Shown here in pieces: positions 25,436 to 35,200 of a DNA stretch of 64,000 bases. This DNA is from Parapedobacter indicus (lineage in GTDB: Bacteria > Bacteroidota > Bacteroidia > Sphingobacteriales > Sphingobacteriaceae): assembly GCF_900113765.1 (NCBI RefSeq), contig NZ_FOQO01000014.1, positions 99,799-163,798 of the forward strand. The letters are read 5' to 3'. The position numbers and the translations under genes are program-made. The notes beneath the pieces were generated by a model. The model was not told the origin of the DNA. It worked only from the letters and a program-made list of their open reading frames with translations, and did no database searches. How positions within the stretch are numbered: the first letter of the stretch is position 1; every line of letters begins with the position of its first letter.

Positions 25436-25936
25436 ATGAATAATTCAGCAATAAAGCAAACAGATTTTGAGATCCGTGCCCAGGATACGATATGCATCAA
25501 TGAATCGCAGCTGCAACACAAATGGTATCACAACATCAAGTACCTCATCGTGGGTATCTTATTCGGGATTGTCTTCGTCAAAGCCGAGGTCATCAGTTGG
25601 TTCCGTATCCAGGAAATGTTCCGCCTGCAATCGTTCCACATGTACGGCATCATCGGGTCGGCGATCGCCGTGGGTGTCCTGTCCGTTTGGTTGATCAGGA
25701 AATTTAACATCAAGACCATCTACGGCGAGCCTATCACGTTCACCCCGAAAAAATTCAACAAAGGGCAGATTTACGGGGGGCTGATCTTCGGCCTAGGCTG
25801 GAGCCTCACCGGCGCTTGCCCGGGGCCTTTGTTTGTCCAGATCGGCACAGGTGCCACCGTGGTAGCCGTTGTGCTGCTCAGTGCAATCGCAGGCACCTGG
25901 ATGTATGGTAAACTGCGGGATAACTTGCCGCATTAA
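25436..25936 (+). CDS. YeeE/YedE-family sulfur transport protein, half 2 (DUF6691-like)
   Basis: A 166-residue membrane protein with four or five helices. After a 30-residue polar N-terminus comes WYHNIKYLIVGILFGIVFVK, then the hallmark IFGLGWSLTGACPGPLFVQI with the conserved cysteine in TGACPGP. It complements the previous gene (half 1), from which it is separated by 3 bases. A single polypeptide in some bacteria contains both signatures, so they are expected to assemble. The gene ends 19 bases before the persulfide dioxygenase-rhodanese. Confidence 0.9.
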   Translation: MNNSAIKQTDFEIRAQDTICINESQLQHKWYHNIKYLIVGILFGIVFVKAEVISWFRIQEMFRLQSFHMYGIIGSAIAVGVLSVWLIRKFNIKTIYGEPITFTPKKFNKGQIYGGLIFGLGWSLTGACPGPLFVQIGTGATVVAVVLLSAIAGTWMYGKLRDNLPH

Positions 25937-25955
25937 TGCAATAAAATAAAAAGCT

Positions 25956-27350
25956 ATGTTTTTTCAACACATTTATGATCAATCACTCGCGCAGGGTAGT
26001 TACCTGATCGGATGTCAGGCGACCGGCGAATCCATCGTGATCGATGCCAAGCGCGACGTCGACACTTATCTTACCATTGCAAAGCAGAATGGACTTCGGA
26101 TTACGCATGTCACGGAAACGCATATCCATGCGGATTTCCTATCCGGCACACGCGAACTCGCCGCACTGACCGGGGCTACGATGTACCTTTCGGACGAGGG
26201 TGGGCCCGATTGGCAGTACCAATTTGCGCACGAAGGGCTGCGCGATGGCAGCATTATTAAGGTGGGCAACCTCACTTTAGAGGTCATCCACACACCGGGA
26301 CACACGCCGGAAAGCATCAGCTTTCTGCTGCGCGACCATCCGGCCACGGACGAGCCGATCATGCTCTTTACCGGCGACTTCGTCTTCGTGGGGGACATCG
26401 GCCGCCCCGATCTGCTGGAAAAAGCAGCAGGACTGGTGGGCACACAGGAGATCGGTGCACATCAACTGTTCCAGTCGCTGACGAAATTCAGCAACCTGCC
26501 CCCTTATGTACAGGTATGGCCGGGGCATGGTGCCGGATCGGCCTGTGGCAAAGCGCTCGGTGCGGTACCCAGTACCACCGTGGGATATGAATTGATACGG
26601 AACTGGGCGTTCCGTTTCGAAAACGACGAAAAGGAGTTTACCGACTACCTACTCACCGGACAACCCGAACCGCCGACGTATTTTGCTACGATGAAAAAGC
26701 TCAACAAGGTGGATCGCCCGCTGTTGACTGAAGTACCGCAGCATCCAAAGCTCACGAAAGACCAATTCCTTTCGGCATACCAGGGCGGTGCCAAGATCAT
26801 TGATACCCGTCCCAAAATCAAGCATGCCTCCGGAGCGATCCCGGGTAGCCTCGGCATCGAAAACAGCCGGTCGTTCTCCACATGGGTGGGCTGGCTGGTC
26901 GGGTACGACGAACAGATCGTACTCGTGGCCGACGATGCACAGGTCGAAGACCTGACGCGTAAGCTCATGCGCATCGGCCTGGACAACATCCTAGGATATA
27001 TATCCAGCGTGGATGACCTCGGGCTTGCTTTGGAAACGCGCAGCATCATCGACATGGATACCTTCAAGTCGTTGCTCGGCAAAGCAGATGTACAGGTGGT
27101 GGACGTACGCGGCGCTTCCGAGTATGCGGCCGGACACATACCGGGTGCCGTTAACCTGTTTGTCGGCACGCTGGCCGACCACCTGGACGAACTGGATCGG
27201 AGCAAACAACTGGTTATCCACTGCCAAAGCGGCGCACGGGCAGCCATTGCCCAATCTGTACTGGCCGCCCACGGTTTCAAAGATGTGCAGAATTTCTCGG
27301 GCGGTATGGCGGAGTGGCGGCGACAACCCATGCCCAACGCGACGGAATAA
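25956..27350 (+). CDS. Persulfide dioxygenase-like metallo-beta-lactamase fused to two rhodanese domains
   Basis: A 464-residue protein. Residues 1 to about 235 are an ETHE1/Blh-type metallo-beta-lactamase fold: H56-I-H58-A-D60 (THIHADFLSG), HTPGHTPES, FTGDFVFVGDIGRPD and WPGHGAGSACG. Two rhodanese domains follow (about 260-355 and 370-460). The second has an active cysteine loop, HCQSGARAA with C423; the first has VLVADDAQ and no cysteine, so it is probably structural. Family knowledge: oxidises glutathione or protein persulfide to sulfite and transfers sulfane sulfur. It is the last gene of a module resembling the BigR-regulated sulfide detoxification operon, but controlled here by a Crp/Fnr protein. 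Confidence 0.92.
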   Translation: MFFQHIYDQSLAQGSYLIGCQATGESIVIDAKRDVDTYLTIAKQNGLRITHVTETHIHADFLSGTRELAALTGATMYLSDEGGPDWQYQFAHEGLRDGSIIKVGNLTLEVIHTPGHTPESISFLLRDHPATDEPIMLFTGDFVFVGDIGRPDLLEKAAGLVGTQEIGAHQLFQSLTKFSNLPPYVQVWPGHGAGSACGKALGAVPSTTVGYELIRNWAFRFENDEKEFTDYLLTGQPEPPTYFATMKKLNKVDRPLLTEVPQHPKLTKDQFLSAYQGGAKIIDTRPKIKHASGAIPGSLGIENSRSFSTWVGWLVGYDEQIVLVADDAQVEDLTRKLMRIGLDNILGYISSVDDLGLALETRSIIDMDTFKSLLGKADVQVVDVRGASEYAAGHIPGAVNLFVGTLADHLDELDRSKQLVIHCQSGARAAIAQSVLAAHGFKDVQNFSGGMAEWRRQPMPNATE

Positions 27351-27361
27351 TCCGTAACTTT

Positions 27362-27377
27362 AACGTGTCATCACGTT
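27362..27377 (+). promoter_or_regulatory. Dyad between promoter-like element and ATPase start
   Basis: AACGTG-TCAT-CACGTT is a perfect 6+6 dyad, 7 bases before ATG 27385 and just after a -7-like TAACTTTA (27355-27362). It could be an operator at the transcription start or a small hairpin at the start of the leader. Confidence 0.4.
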
Positions 27378-27384
27378 CAGCAAT

Positions 27385-29937
27385 ATGCCCTATCAGATCC
27401 CCGGCCATCTAAAAGGCCTTACCGACAGCGAAGTAGCCGCTTCCAGGAAGCAATACGGCTATAACCAGTTAGCCACCGTCCGGAAAAGCTCCTGGCTGTC
27501 GCTGCTCATTGATATCGTCAAAGAACCGATGCTCATCCTGCTCGTTGTCATCTCACTCATCTATGTGATTGTGGGCGATTACGGCGAAGCGGCGTTTATG
27601 TTTGCGGCCATCGTGGCCGTTTCTGCCATTTCTTTCTATCAAGATAACCGCAGCAAAAAAGCATTGGAAGCGCTGGAAAAGCTCAACGAACCGCTGAGCC
27701 GGGTGATCCGGGATTCCGCCGTTGTCGACATCCCCACCCACGAGATTGCCGTAGGTGATCTCTGTATCACCGAAGAAGGAAAAATCATCAATGCCGATGG
27801 GCGTATCGTACACAGCAACGATTTCTCCGTCAACGAAGCGTCGCTTACCGGCGAGAGTTTCTCCGTATTCAAGGACAGCCGGTCGGAAGACAACCGGGTT
27901 TACAGCGGAACGCTCACCGTTTCCGGGCTGGCTGTTTTCGAGGTAACGGAAGTCGGGAAGGAAACCCGTATCGGCAAGATCGGCGAGTCGCTGCTGACGA
28001 TAAAGGCGGAACCCTCTCCCCTACAGCTTCAGATCACCCGGTTCGTAAAAACGATGGCTATTATCGGCATCGTCATTTTCCTGATGGTCTGCCTCTTCCG
28101 GTACTACGAGACCGGCGACTTCGTTGCAAGCCTGCTTAACGGGCTGACGCTGGCCATGTCGGTACTGCCCGAAGAAATCCCGGTTGCGTTCACCACCTTC
28201 ATGGCATTGGGTGCCTGGAAACTGATGCAGCAGGGCATCATCATCAAGCGAAGCAGCATCGTGGAAACATTGGGCAGCACCACCGTCATTTGTACCGACA
28301 AAACCGGTACCATTACCGAAAACTCGATGCAGCTGATCAACCTGTATGATTTCCGGACCGACAAGACCTACGACACGCCATCCTTCGGCAATCCGGAGTT
28401 GTCGACCCTCATCAGCTATGCCATGTGGAGCAGTGAGCCTGCCCCTTTTGACCCCATGGAGAAAACGCTGCACAACGTCTACGAGCAAACACAGCCGAGC
28501 GACCTACGGGGCGACTACCGTATGTTCCATGAATATCCGCTCGAAGGAAAACCTCCGATGATGACGCACCTCTTTGCCGATGCCCGCAAAAACCGGATCG
28601 TTGCTGCCAAAGGTGCCCCCGAAGCCATCCTCAGCGTGTCCCGGCTTTCCGCCGATGAAAAAGAACGGGTACGGGAGCGGATCAAAACATTCGCCCAGCA
28701 GGGATACCGCATACTGGGTGTGGCTAAATCCCTATTCGAAGGGGATGACTTCCCCAAAAAACAGCAGGATTTCGTCTTTGAATTCCTGGGGCTGACCGTC
28801 TTCTACGACCCACCCAAGAAAGGCATCAAAGAGGTATTCCAACGGATTTACGACGCCGGGATTGCTGTCAAAGTCATCACGGGGGATAACGCCGATACCA
28901 CGAACGCCATCGCCGCCCAGGCAGGCATCGTTAGCGATGCCCCACCTGTAAACGGTGCCGAGATCATCAACCATTCGGAAGAAGAACTGATGCAGCTCTC
29001 GGCGCGCACCACGCTGTTTACGCGGATGTTTCCCGAAGCCAAACTGGCGGTGGTGAATGCACTGAAAAAACGGGGCGAAGTGGTGGCGATGCTGGGCGAT
29101 GGCGTAAACGATGGTCCCGCCCTGAAAGCGGCCCACATCGGGGTGGCCATGGGCAATAAAGGGACGGAAATCGCCAAATCGGCCGCTGCCCTGGTGATCA
29201 CCAACGACGATCTGGAAAAGCTGATCACGGGCATTGCCGCCGGAAGACGGATCTATGCCAACATCAAAAAAGCCATCCAATACATCATTTCCATCCACAT
29301 CCCCATCATTTTAACGGTCTCCCTGCCGCTGTTTCTGGGGTGGGTATTCCCGCAGATCTTTACCCCCGTCCATGTCATCTTCCTGGAGCTGGTGATGGGG
29401 CCTACTTGTTCCATCGTCTATGAAAATGAACCCATGGAACGGAACGCCATGCAACGACCGCCCAGGATCATGACCGACACGTTTTTAAACGGGCGTGAGC
29501 TGATGATCAGCATCGTCCAGGGGTTGGTCATTACCGCCGGTGTGCTGTTTGCCTACCAACTGACTGCCCAGGCTGGCGGAAGCGAAGAAAAAACGAGAAC
29601 GATGGTATTTACCACATTGATTTTCGCGAATATCCTGTTGAGCTTTGCCAACCGCTCGTTCTACTACAGCATTTTTGAGCGTTTCAAGGGCCGGAATCCC
29701 CTGCTCACCGGCATCACGGTGGGGGTGTTAGCGATGCTCTTTGCCATCCTATACGTGAAGCCCCTGTCCCGATTTTTTGACGTGACATCCCTGCGCGCAT
29801 CCGAATTGGCGATTTGCATCGCGGTAGCCGTGGTCTCCGTGTTGTGGTTTGAAGTTTATAAATGGTTCCGCAGGAAAAGGAATACCTTGTCTGCACACGC
29901 CGGGCAGGCACATGACGGTTCCCGGGATAGGTTGTAA
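27385..29937 (+). CDS. P-type cation-transporting ATPase (calcium-ATPase-like, P2)
   Basis: An 850-residue P-type ATPase. Visible elements: N-terminal cation ATPase domain (LTDSEVAASRKQYGYNQL), actuator TGES at 155-158, ion-site helix PEEIPVAF at 262, phosphorylation motif DKTGTIT with D305, nucleotide domain KGAPEA, hinge GDGVND at 571, and six C-terminal helices (AIQYIISIHIPIILTVSLPL). The PEEIP helix 4 and overall length fit the P2 calcium/sodium class rather than heavy-metal P1B pumps, since there is no CPC motif or N-terminal metal domain. It is expected to expel calcium or a similar cation. It has its own promoter-like element and dyad, so it may be independent of the sulfur module. Confidence 0.92.
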   Translation: MPYQIPGHLKGLTDSEVAASRKQYGYNQLATVRKSSWLSLLIDIVKEPMLILLVVISLIYVIVGDYGEAAFMFAAIVAVSAISFYQDNRSKKALEALEKLNEPLSRVIRDSAVVDIPTHEIAVGDLCITEEGKIINADGRIVHSNDFSVNEASLTGESFSVFKDSRSEDNRVYSGTLTVSGLAVFEVTEVGKETRIGKIGESLLTIKAEPSPLQLQITRFVKTMAIIGIVIFLMVCLFRYYETGDFVASLLNGLTLAMSVLPEEIPVAFTTFMALGAWKLMQQGIIIKRSSIVETLGSTTVICTDKTGTITENSMQLINLYDFRTDKTYDTPSFGNPELSTLISYAMWSSEPAPFDPMEKTLHNVYEQTQPSDLRGDYRMFHEYPLEGKPPMMTHLFADARKNRIVAAKGAPEAILSVSRLSADEKERVRERIKTFAQQGYRILGVAKSLFEGDDFPKKQQDFVFEFLGLTVFYDPPKKGIKEVFQRIYDAGIAVKVITGDNADTTNAIAAQAGIVSDAPPVNGAEIINHSEEELMQLSARTTLFTRMFPEAKLAVVNALKKRGEVVAMLGDGVNDGPALKAAHIGVAMGNKGTEIAKSAAALVITNDDLEKLITGIAAGRRIYANIKKAIQYIISIHIPIILTVSLPLFLGWVFPQIFTPVHVIFLELVMGPTCSIVYENEPMERNAMQRPPRIMTDTFLNGRELMISIVQGLVITAGVLFAYQLTAQAGGSEEKTRTMVFTTLIFANILLSFANRSFYYSIFERFKGRNPLLTGITVGVLAMLFAILYVKPLSRFFDVTSLRASELAICIAVAVVSVLWFEVYKWFRRKRNTLSAHAGQAHDGSRDRL

Positions 29938-30071
29938 TCGGACAACCGCCCGCAGGCGAAGCACAATTCCACCGGGCCCTGCAGCGGTTCGTCGTCGTAT
30001 ATCGGTTTGCCGGCATTATCCACCCCGCCAATACAGAACGGGCAGCACAACTCATCATCGTGTATTTCCAT
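29856..30071 (-). CDS. Small cysteine-rich putative zinc-ribbon protein
   Basis: A 71-residue ORF on the opposite strand, overlapping the last 27 codons of the ATPase. Cysteines come in clusters: ELCCPFC at 8-13, ELCFACG at 36-41 and CACPAC at 54-59, which suggests zinc binding. The middle, GGVDNAGKPIYDDEPLQGP, looks like real protein rather than shadow. The last cluster, however, lies in DNA antisense to the ATPase, and the ATPase tail there (NTLSAHAGQAHDGS) is low quality, so either the overlap is genuine or one of the two ends is mis-assigned. Unknown function. Confidence 0.42.
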   Translation of the reverse strand: MEIHDDELCCPFCIGGVDNAGKPIYDDEPLQGPVELCFACGRLSDYNLSREPSCACPACADKVFLFLRNHL

Positions 30072-30236
30072 ATGCGGTCATTATCTCCCCACAACCAGCC
30101 ATTCAGGTGGGTGCAATCGGATACGACCACCTAAAAGACCTCGACTGGGGCGTTAAAAATAGTACTAATTTTTTTAGTATAAAAATTTATTTGAAAAATT
30201 TGTGAAAGGATCCCGGTAATCGCGAAAACGCCCTGT

Positions 30237-30355
30237 GGGGCCTCTTCCCGAACAAAACACGCCATCGGGCTGTGTATGCGCCCCTAAAACCGACAGGAGT
30301 TACTGCAATATCATTTCTGTTTGAACAAGCGAAAACTTAGATTTGTGAAAATAAA
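30237..30355 (-). repeat. Decayed copy of tRNA-Pro 5' half and its flank
   Basis: This stretch aligns base for base, with small gaps, to the 5' half of tRNA-Pro (15830-15882) and the 65 bases beyond it. Shared blocks include GGCCTCTTC, CCGAAC, CGGGCTG, then CTTAGATTTGT followed by A-runs, in the same order and orientation. The tRNA part no longer folds, so it is dead. It lies in the otherwise gene-free interval 30072-30410, in which I see nothing else except a -7-like TAGATTTG at 30338-30345. The two copies bracket 14.4 kb. Confidence 0.78.
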
Positions 30356-30410
30356 CTTTTAGTTAACACTTTCTTAATCGCAGAAATTTAGGTTTGCTAC
30401 AATTTTGTTG

Positions 30411-31006
30411 ATGACAATGGCAGAGCTTGGTGATGAACTACTCATAAAACGGATAAAAGCTAACGATCAGAAAGCCCTCGAGCTTCTTTTCGAAAAGTAT
30501 TATTTTCCCTATGCCACTTTGCGAAATCATTCGTCGTCAGCACCGATCTATCCGAAGAAATTGTGTCTGACGTATTCCTGAAGCTCTGGCTCAACCGCGA
30601 GAAAATCGAGATCAGAAGCAGCCTGAAAGCCTACCTGTTCATTGCCATCAAAAACCAGGCGCTCAATCTGATCAAAAAGAACCATTTTCCGTTTGAAAAC
30701 CTCGATCACAGCGAAGTGCATGACCTACAAACTGAAAATTCGGCCGAGCAGCCAGTCACGTACGCTGAAACCGAAAAAGAGCTTTTGGCCATCATTGACC
30801 AACTCCCGCCCCAGCGCAGAACCATTTTTAAATTAAACCGCATTGAGGGACTGATGTACAAGGAGATTGCCGAAGTGCTCTCTATTTCGGTCAATACCGT
30901 GCAGAAGCAAATGGTCGAAGCCATTAAATACGTATCCAAATACAAATCGCAGTTTTATCAGCTCTGTATTAACGGCCTTACACTAACCACCTTCCTCCTC
31001 TCCTAG
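30411..31006 (+). pseudogene. FecI-like ECF sigma factor with a one-base frameshift
   Basis: ATG 30411 (or 30417) begins a normal sigma-70 family N-terminus: LGDELLIKRIKANDQKALEL, LFEKYYFP. Near 30508-30512 the frame breaks: the expected continuation (CHFAKSFVVSTDLSEEIVSD, VFLKLWLNREKIEI) lies in the next frame, consistent with loss of one base. The rest is intact through region 4 (LPPQRRTIFKLNRIEGLMYK, EIAEVLSISVNTVQKQMVEA) to the stop at 31004. No slippery heptamer is seen at the break. Either the gene is inactivated or there is a sequencing error. It belongs to the following FecR-SusC-SusD locus and would normally drive its transcription. Confidence 0.82.
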
Positions 31007-31124
31007 CGAGATTTCATACGTTACATACCCACAACCTACTGTTAACAAAAATTTAACCGCCACCAATGGTAGGTAGGGGCAAAAAAAATTGTCATGTCCT
31101 TGAAAACCCGTTAATACGCTAACA

Positions 31125-32120
31125 ATGGACAAAAGCACCTTTTTCGAATTAGCCACCAAAATATTGGCCGGGGAAGCCTCAGCAGCGGAACAGGAAAAAT
31201 TCAATAGCTACCTGCGCAACGAGGAATACCTCAAACTCTACAACTGGTTGCGGGAAGAGTGGCAAAAAGAACTTAAATACAAGCCGGGCGAATTCGATCT
31301 GGAAAGAGGGCTTCGCAAACTGCGGTCCAAAATCACCGACGCAACCGAAGCGGATACCCGGCAACAATCGTCCATTTTATCCCTGAAACGCGTCCTTCAG
31401 GTTGCCGCAAGTTTACTCGTGCTCGTGAGTATCTCCATTTTGGTCTATCGGCTGAATGCGCCTCACCACGTAACACAACAGACCGATCGGGTCACGGTAT
31501 CGGCCCAAAGGGGCGAACGGAAGACCTTTGAACTGCCCGATGGATCAGCCGTGTCGCTCAATTCCGGCGCAACCATCCAGTATCCCGCGGCCTTTTCCGG
31601 AGATCTCCGGGAAATCCACTTAACCGGCGAAGCCTTTTTTGACGTAACAACGGATAAAAAAAGACCGTTTGTGGTAACGGCAGGCGGATTCGAAACCACG
31701 GTACTGGGCACCTCCTTCGATATAAACCATACGGGTGGAATGATCTCCGTAACCGTAGAGACAGGCAGGGTCCGGGTGGCCAAGTCCGGCCGCCACGAGG
31801 AGGTCATCCTCGAAAAAGGCGAGCAAGCCACCTTCGATCGCTCCGCGGACCGTTTCCGCAAGACGGCGGTAATTGCAGCAAAATACACCGAGTGGAAAGA
31901 CCATACCCTCCGGTTTGACGAAATCACCGTCAGGGAAGCCTTCGAAAAAATGGAAGCTTGGTACGACGTGACGATCCAATGTGATTCAGCAGCGCTGCTC
32001 AACCGCACCATCAAAGGAACCTACCACAATGAATCGCTGCAGAACGTATTGGACGACCTAGCTTTTATGATCGATATGACGTACACGTATCAAAGCGCAG
32101 ACACACTCATTATTCACTAA
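31125..32120 (+). CDS. FecR-family anti-sigma factor
   Basis: A 331-residue protein. The N-terminal cytoplasmic anti-sigma region (about 1-85, MDKSTFFELATKILAGEAS) is followed by a single transmembrane helix (VLQVAASLLVLVSISILVY), then the periplasmic FecR beta domain (ERKTFELPDGSAVSLNSGAT, HLTGEAFFDV, TVLGTSFDI, VETGRVRV) and a C-terminal DUF4974-like STN-contact domain (LRFDEITVREAFEKMEAWYD). It should hold the sigma factor inactive until the TonB-dependent receptor with its STN domain signals substrate. It lies 118 bases after the sigma gene and 120 before susC. Confidence 0.93.
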   Translation: MDKSTFFELATKILAGEASAAEQEKFNSYLRNEEYLKLYNWLREEWQKELKYKPGEFDLERGLRKLRSKITDATEADTRQQSSILSLKRVLQVAASLLVLVSISILVYRLNAPHHVTQQTDRVTVSAQRGERKTFELPDGSAVSLNSGATIQYPAAFSGDLREIHLTGEAFFDVTTDKKRPFVVTAGGFETTVLGTSFDINHTGGMISVTVETGRVRVAKSGRHEEVILEKGEQATFDRSADRFRKTAVIAAKYTEWKDHTLRFDEITVREAFEKMEAWYDVTIQCDSAALLNRTIKGTYHNESLQNVLDDLAFMIDMTYTYQSADTLIIH

Positions 32121-32167
32121 CCAAATAGACTCGATATGGAAAAATAAACACGGCCGAAAAAAGAAAA

Positions 32168-32192
32168 CCGGAACTGCTGGTACCAGTTCCGG
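32168..32192 (+). terminator. Hairpin between fecR and susC
   Basis: CCGGAACT (32168-32175) pairs with AGTTCCGG (32185-32192) around a GCTGGTACC loop. There is no U tract. It may attenuate transcription from the regulator genes into susC, or end the fecR transcript with a new start before 32241. Confidence 0.45.
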
Positions 32193-32240
32193 CATTAAAG
32201 AATCAACGTATTAAAAATCCTCTTTAATTATCGCAAAATA

Positions 32241-35200
32241 ATGAAATTAATTCGACTTTCCACCCTTGCCTTTCTCCTGTTACTCGCATGGAGCCTAACG
32301 CCCCGGAATGTCTACGCGCAACATGAGCGTAGTCCGACGGTAACCCTTAACGTAACCAATATCACACTGGACCAGCTTTTTAAACAGCTTGAAGCCACCA
32401 CGGGCTATCAATTCCGGTATACCGACGACGTGATCCATGCCAGGCGACTATACACCTATGATTTTACCAACGAAAAACTCAGCACCGTGCTGAATCAAAT
32501 CGCGAAAGACAGCGGCCTGGACTACAAAATCCAGGGAAAAAACATCACCCTCAGAAAAGGCGAAAAGAAAAAGGTGGAGGGTAAGGTTACCGATGCCGAA
32601 GGAACGCCTTTAATGGGGGTATCGGTCATGGCCAAGGGTACAGCGTATACCGCTTCGACCAATGCCGACGGTATGTATTCGATTACGGTCCCATCGGGAA
32701 CCACCCTGCAGTTCTCATCCGTGGGCATGGAAACACTGGAAATGGAATATACCGGCCAGCCCCGTTTGGACGCAGTTATGACCGAGGGCGCGGTGGGACT
32801 GGAAGAGGTGGTCGTGGTGGGTTATGGCACGCAAAAGAAACGAGACATCACCGGAACGGTTGCTTCACTTCCGATGGAACGGCTGGAAATGGCTCCAAAC
32901 GTCAATCTGACCCAAGCCATACAAGGCGCGATCCCCGGCGTACAGGTCTCTACTTCGTCAGCCGGAGCCGCACCCTCGCAATCCGTCATGATGCGGGGCC
33001 GGAATTCCATAAAAGCCAGCACTTCCCCGCTGGTGGTCATCGATGGGATCGCCGGAGGGCTTGGCGACGTCAACCCCAACGATGTTGCTTCCGTCGAGGT
33101 GCTGAAAGACGCCTCCGCTGCGGCAATTTACGGATCCAGGGGAAGCAACGGCGTCATTCTCGTCACGACAAAATCGGGAAAGGGCGGAGACACCAAGATC
33201 CGATACAACGGCTATTATTCCATGCAGCGGTTTGCCAACCTACCGGACATCATGAAGGGAGAAGAATTCTACCGTTTCAAAATGGAACGGAATCCCGAAG
33301 CCTTCACCTCTTCGGAACTGGACATCTACGAATCGGGGGAATGGGTCGATTGGCTGGACCTGGCGCTGCGCAATGGAAAAAGCACGCAGCACAATCTTTC
33401 TTTTTCCGGCGGATTCAAGGAGACGCAATATTACATTTCCACCGGGATAACCGATGTAACCGGACTGGCCGTCAATGACGATTACCTGAAATTGACCTCC
33501 CGGATCAACGTGGATACCAAATTCAAGAACTGGCTGACCGTGGGTACCCGCACCCAGCTTGCCTACACCGATGCCGGGGGTATTGCGCCTACCTGGGATG
33601 GAGACCAGGGTGTATTCTGGATGAACCCGTTTACCAAAGCATACGACGAAAATGGCGAACTGACCATTTACCCATGGCCTGAAGACACCTATTTCCGCAA
33701 TCCGCTGATGGGGACGCTCGCCAAAAATATCGACGAATCGTACCAAGTAGTATCCAATAATTATGCGGTTGTCGACTTTCCGTTTGTGAAGGGGCTGCAA
33801 TACCGGGTCAATGCGGGAATCCGGTTGGGGTTCTCCAACGATGCCACCTATTACGGGCGGAATACGCAGCGCGGACTTTCCAACAGCGGCGACGCCGCAA
33901 CGAGCCGAGGGTTATCCCGGAATGTGGTGATCGAAAATATCGTCAATTATAACCGGGAATTTGGCAAGCACAGTGTTTTCGCTACCGGACTTTACAGTTT
34001 TGAAAACCCCCGAAGCAACACCAACAGTGTGGACGCACAAGGCTTCCCCAACGATTTCCTGACCTGGTATTCCGCACCCCAGGCCGAACTGGTTGTCCCC
34101 GGGTTTTCAAATACCGAAACCTCGCTGCTATCAAGCATGCTGCGCATCAATTATGCCTACGATAGCCGGTATCTGCTTACGCTGACCGGGCGCAATGACG
34201 GCTATTCCGGGTTTGGCGCGAAAACAAAATGGGGCTTCTTTCCCTCATTGGCTGTTGGCTGGAATATTTCCCGGGAAGACTTCTTCGGATGGAACGACGT
34301 GGTCAATGAGCTGAAACTTCGGGCTTCGATCGGGCTCAGTGGAAACCAGGCGATTTCGGCCTATGAGACCATTTCCCGTCTCTCTTCCGAGGATATCGTG
34401 GCCGGATCAACCACGCTGCCGGGGTACGTCCCCAGCAAACTGGGGCAGGACGACCTCGGCTGGGAAACCACAAGAACGTTGAACCTGGGCCTCGATTTTG
34501 GGATCCTGAACAACCGGATTATCGGAGACGTCAATTTTTACAAGTCGAACACCTTCGACCTGCTCCTTGACCGGACCATCTCTCCCATATACGGCGTAAG
34601 CTCCATCACCCAGAACATCGGCCAAACGGAAAACAAGGGACTGGAAGTATCGTTTACCTCCCGGAACCTAACCACGGAGAATTTCCAATGGGAAACCACC
34701 GGAAATATCTCTTTTGTAAAGAACAAAATCGTTTCCCTTTACGGGATGCTGGATGAGAACGGAAATGAAATCGACGATGTTGCCAGCACCTGGTTTATCG
34801 GAAAGCCCATATTGGTGAATTACGGCTATAAATGGGACGGTGTCTGGCAATTGGATGAAGCCGAAGAAGCCAAGGCTTACGGAACCCAGCCGGGGTATAT
34901 CAAAATCAAAGACGTCAGCGGGCCGGATGGTGTACCAGATGGCGTGCTTTCCCCCGATTACGACCGGGTCATCATCGGGCAGCGAGATCCGAAATATATC
35001 TGGGGGATGAACAATTCGTTTTCGTACAAAAACCTAACACTCAATGTGTTTATCCATGGCGTGCATGGGGTAACCAAAAACAACACGCTACTGAACGATA
35101 CGGACGTAGATCAAGCCGTTCGGATGACCACCACCAAAAAGAACTGGTGGCGGCCGGATAACCCGACAAACGAATGGTACATGAACACATGGAATGCCAA

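Noticed and set aside
29714..30130. 138-codon minus-strand frame over the ATPase end
   Set aside because: Mostly antisense to the ATPase and arginine/proline-rich. The cysteine-cluster frame at 29856-30071 is the more plausible reading there.
30500..30515. Programmed -1 frameshift in the sigma-factor gene
   Set aside because: The break has TTT CCC TAT in frame, not an X_XXY_YYZ slippery heptamer, and no stable downstream structure was evident. A simple base loss is more likely.
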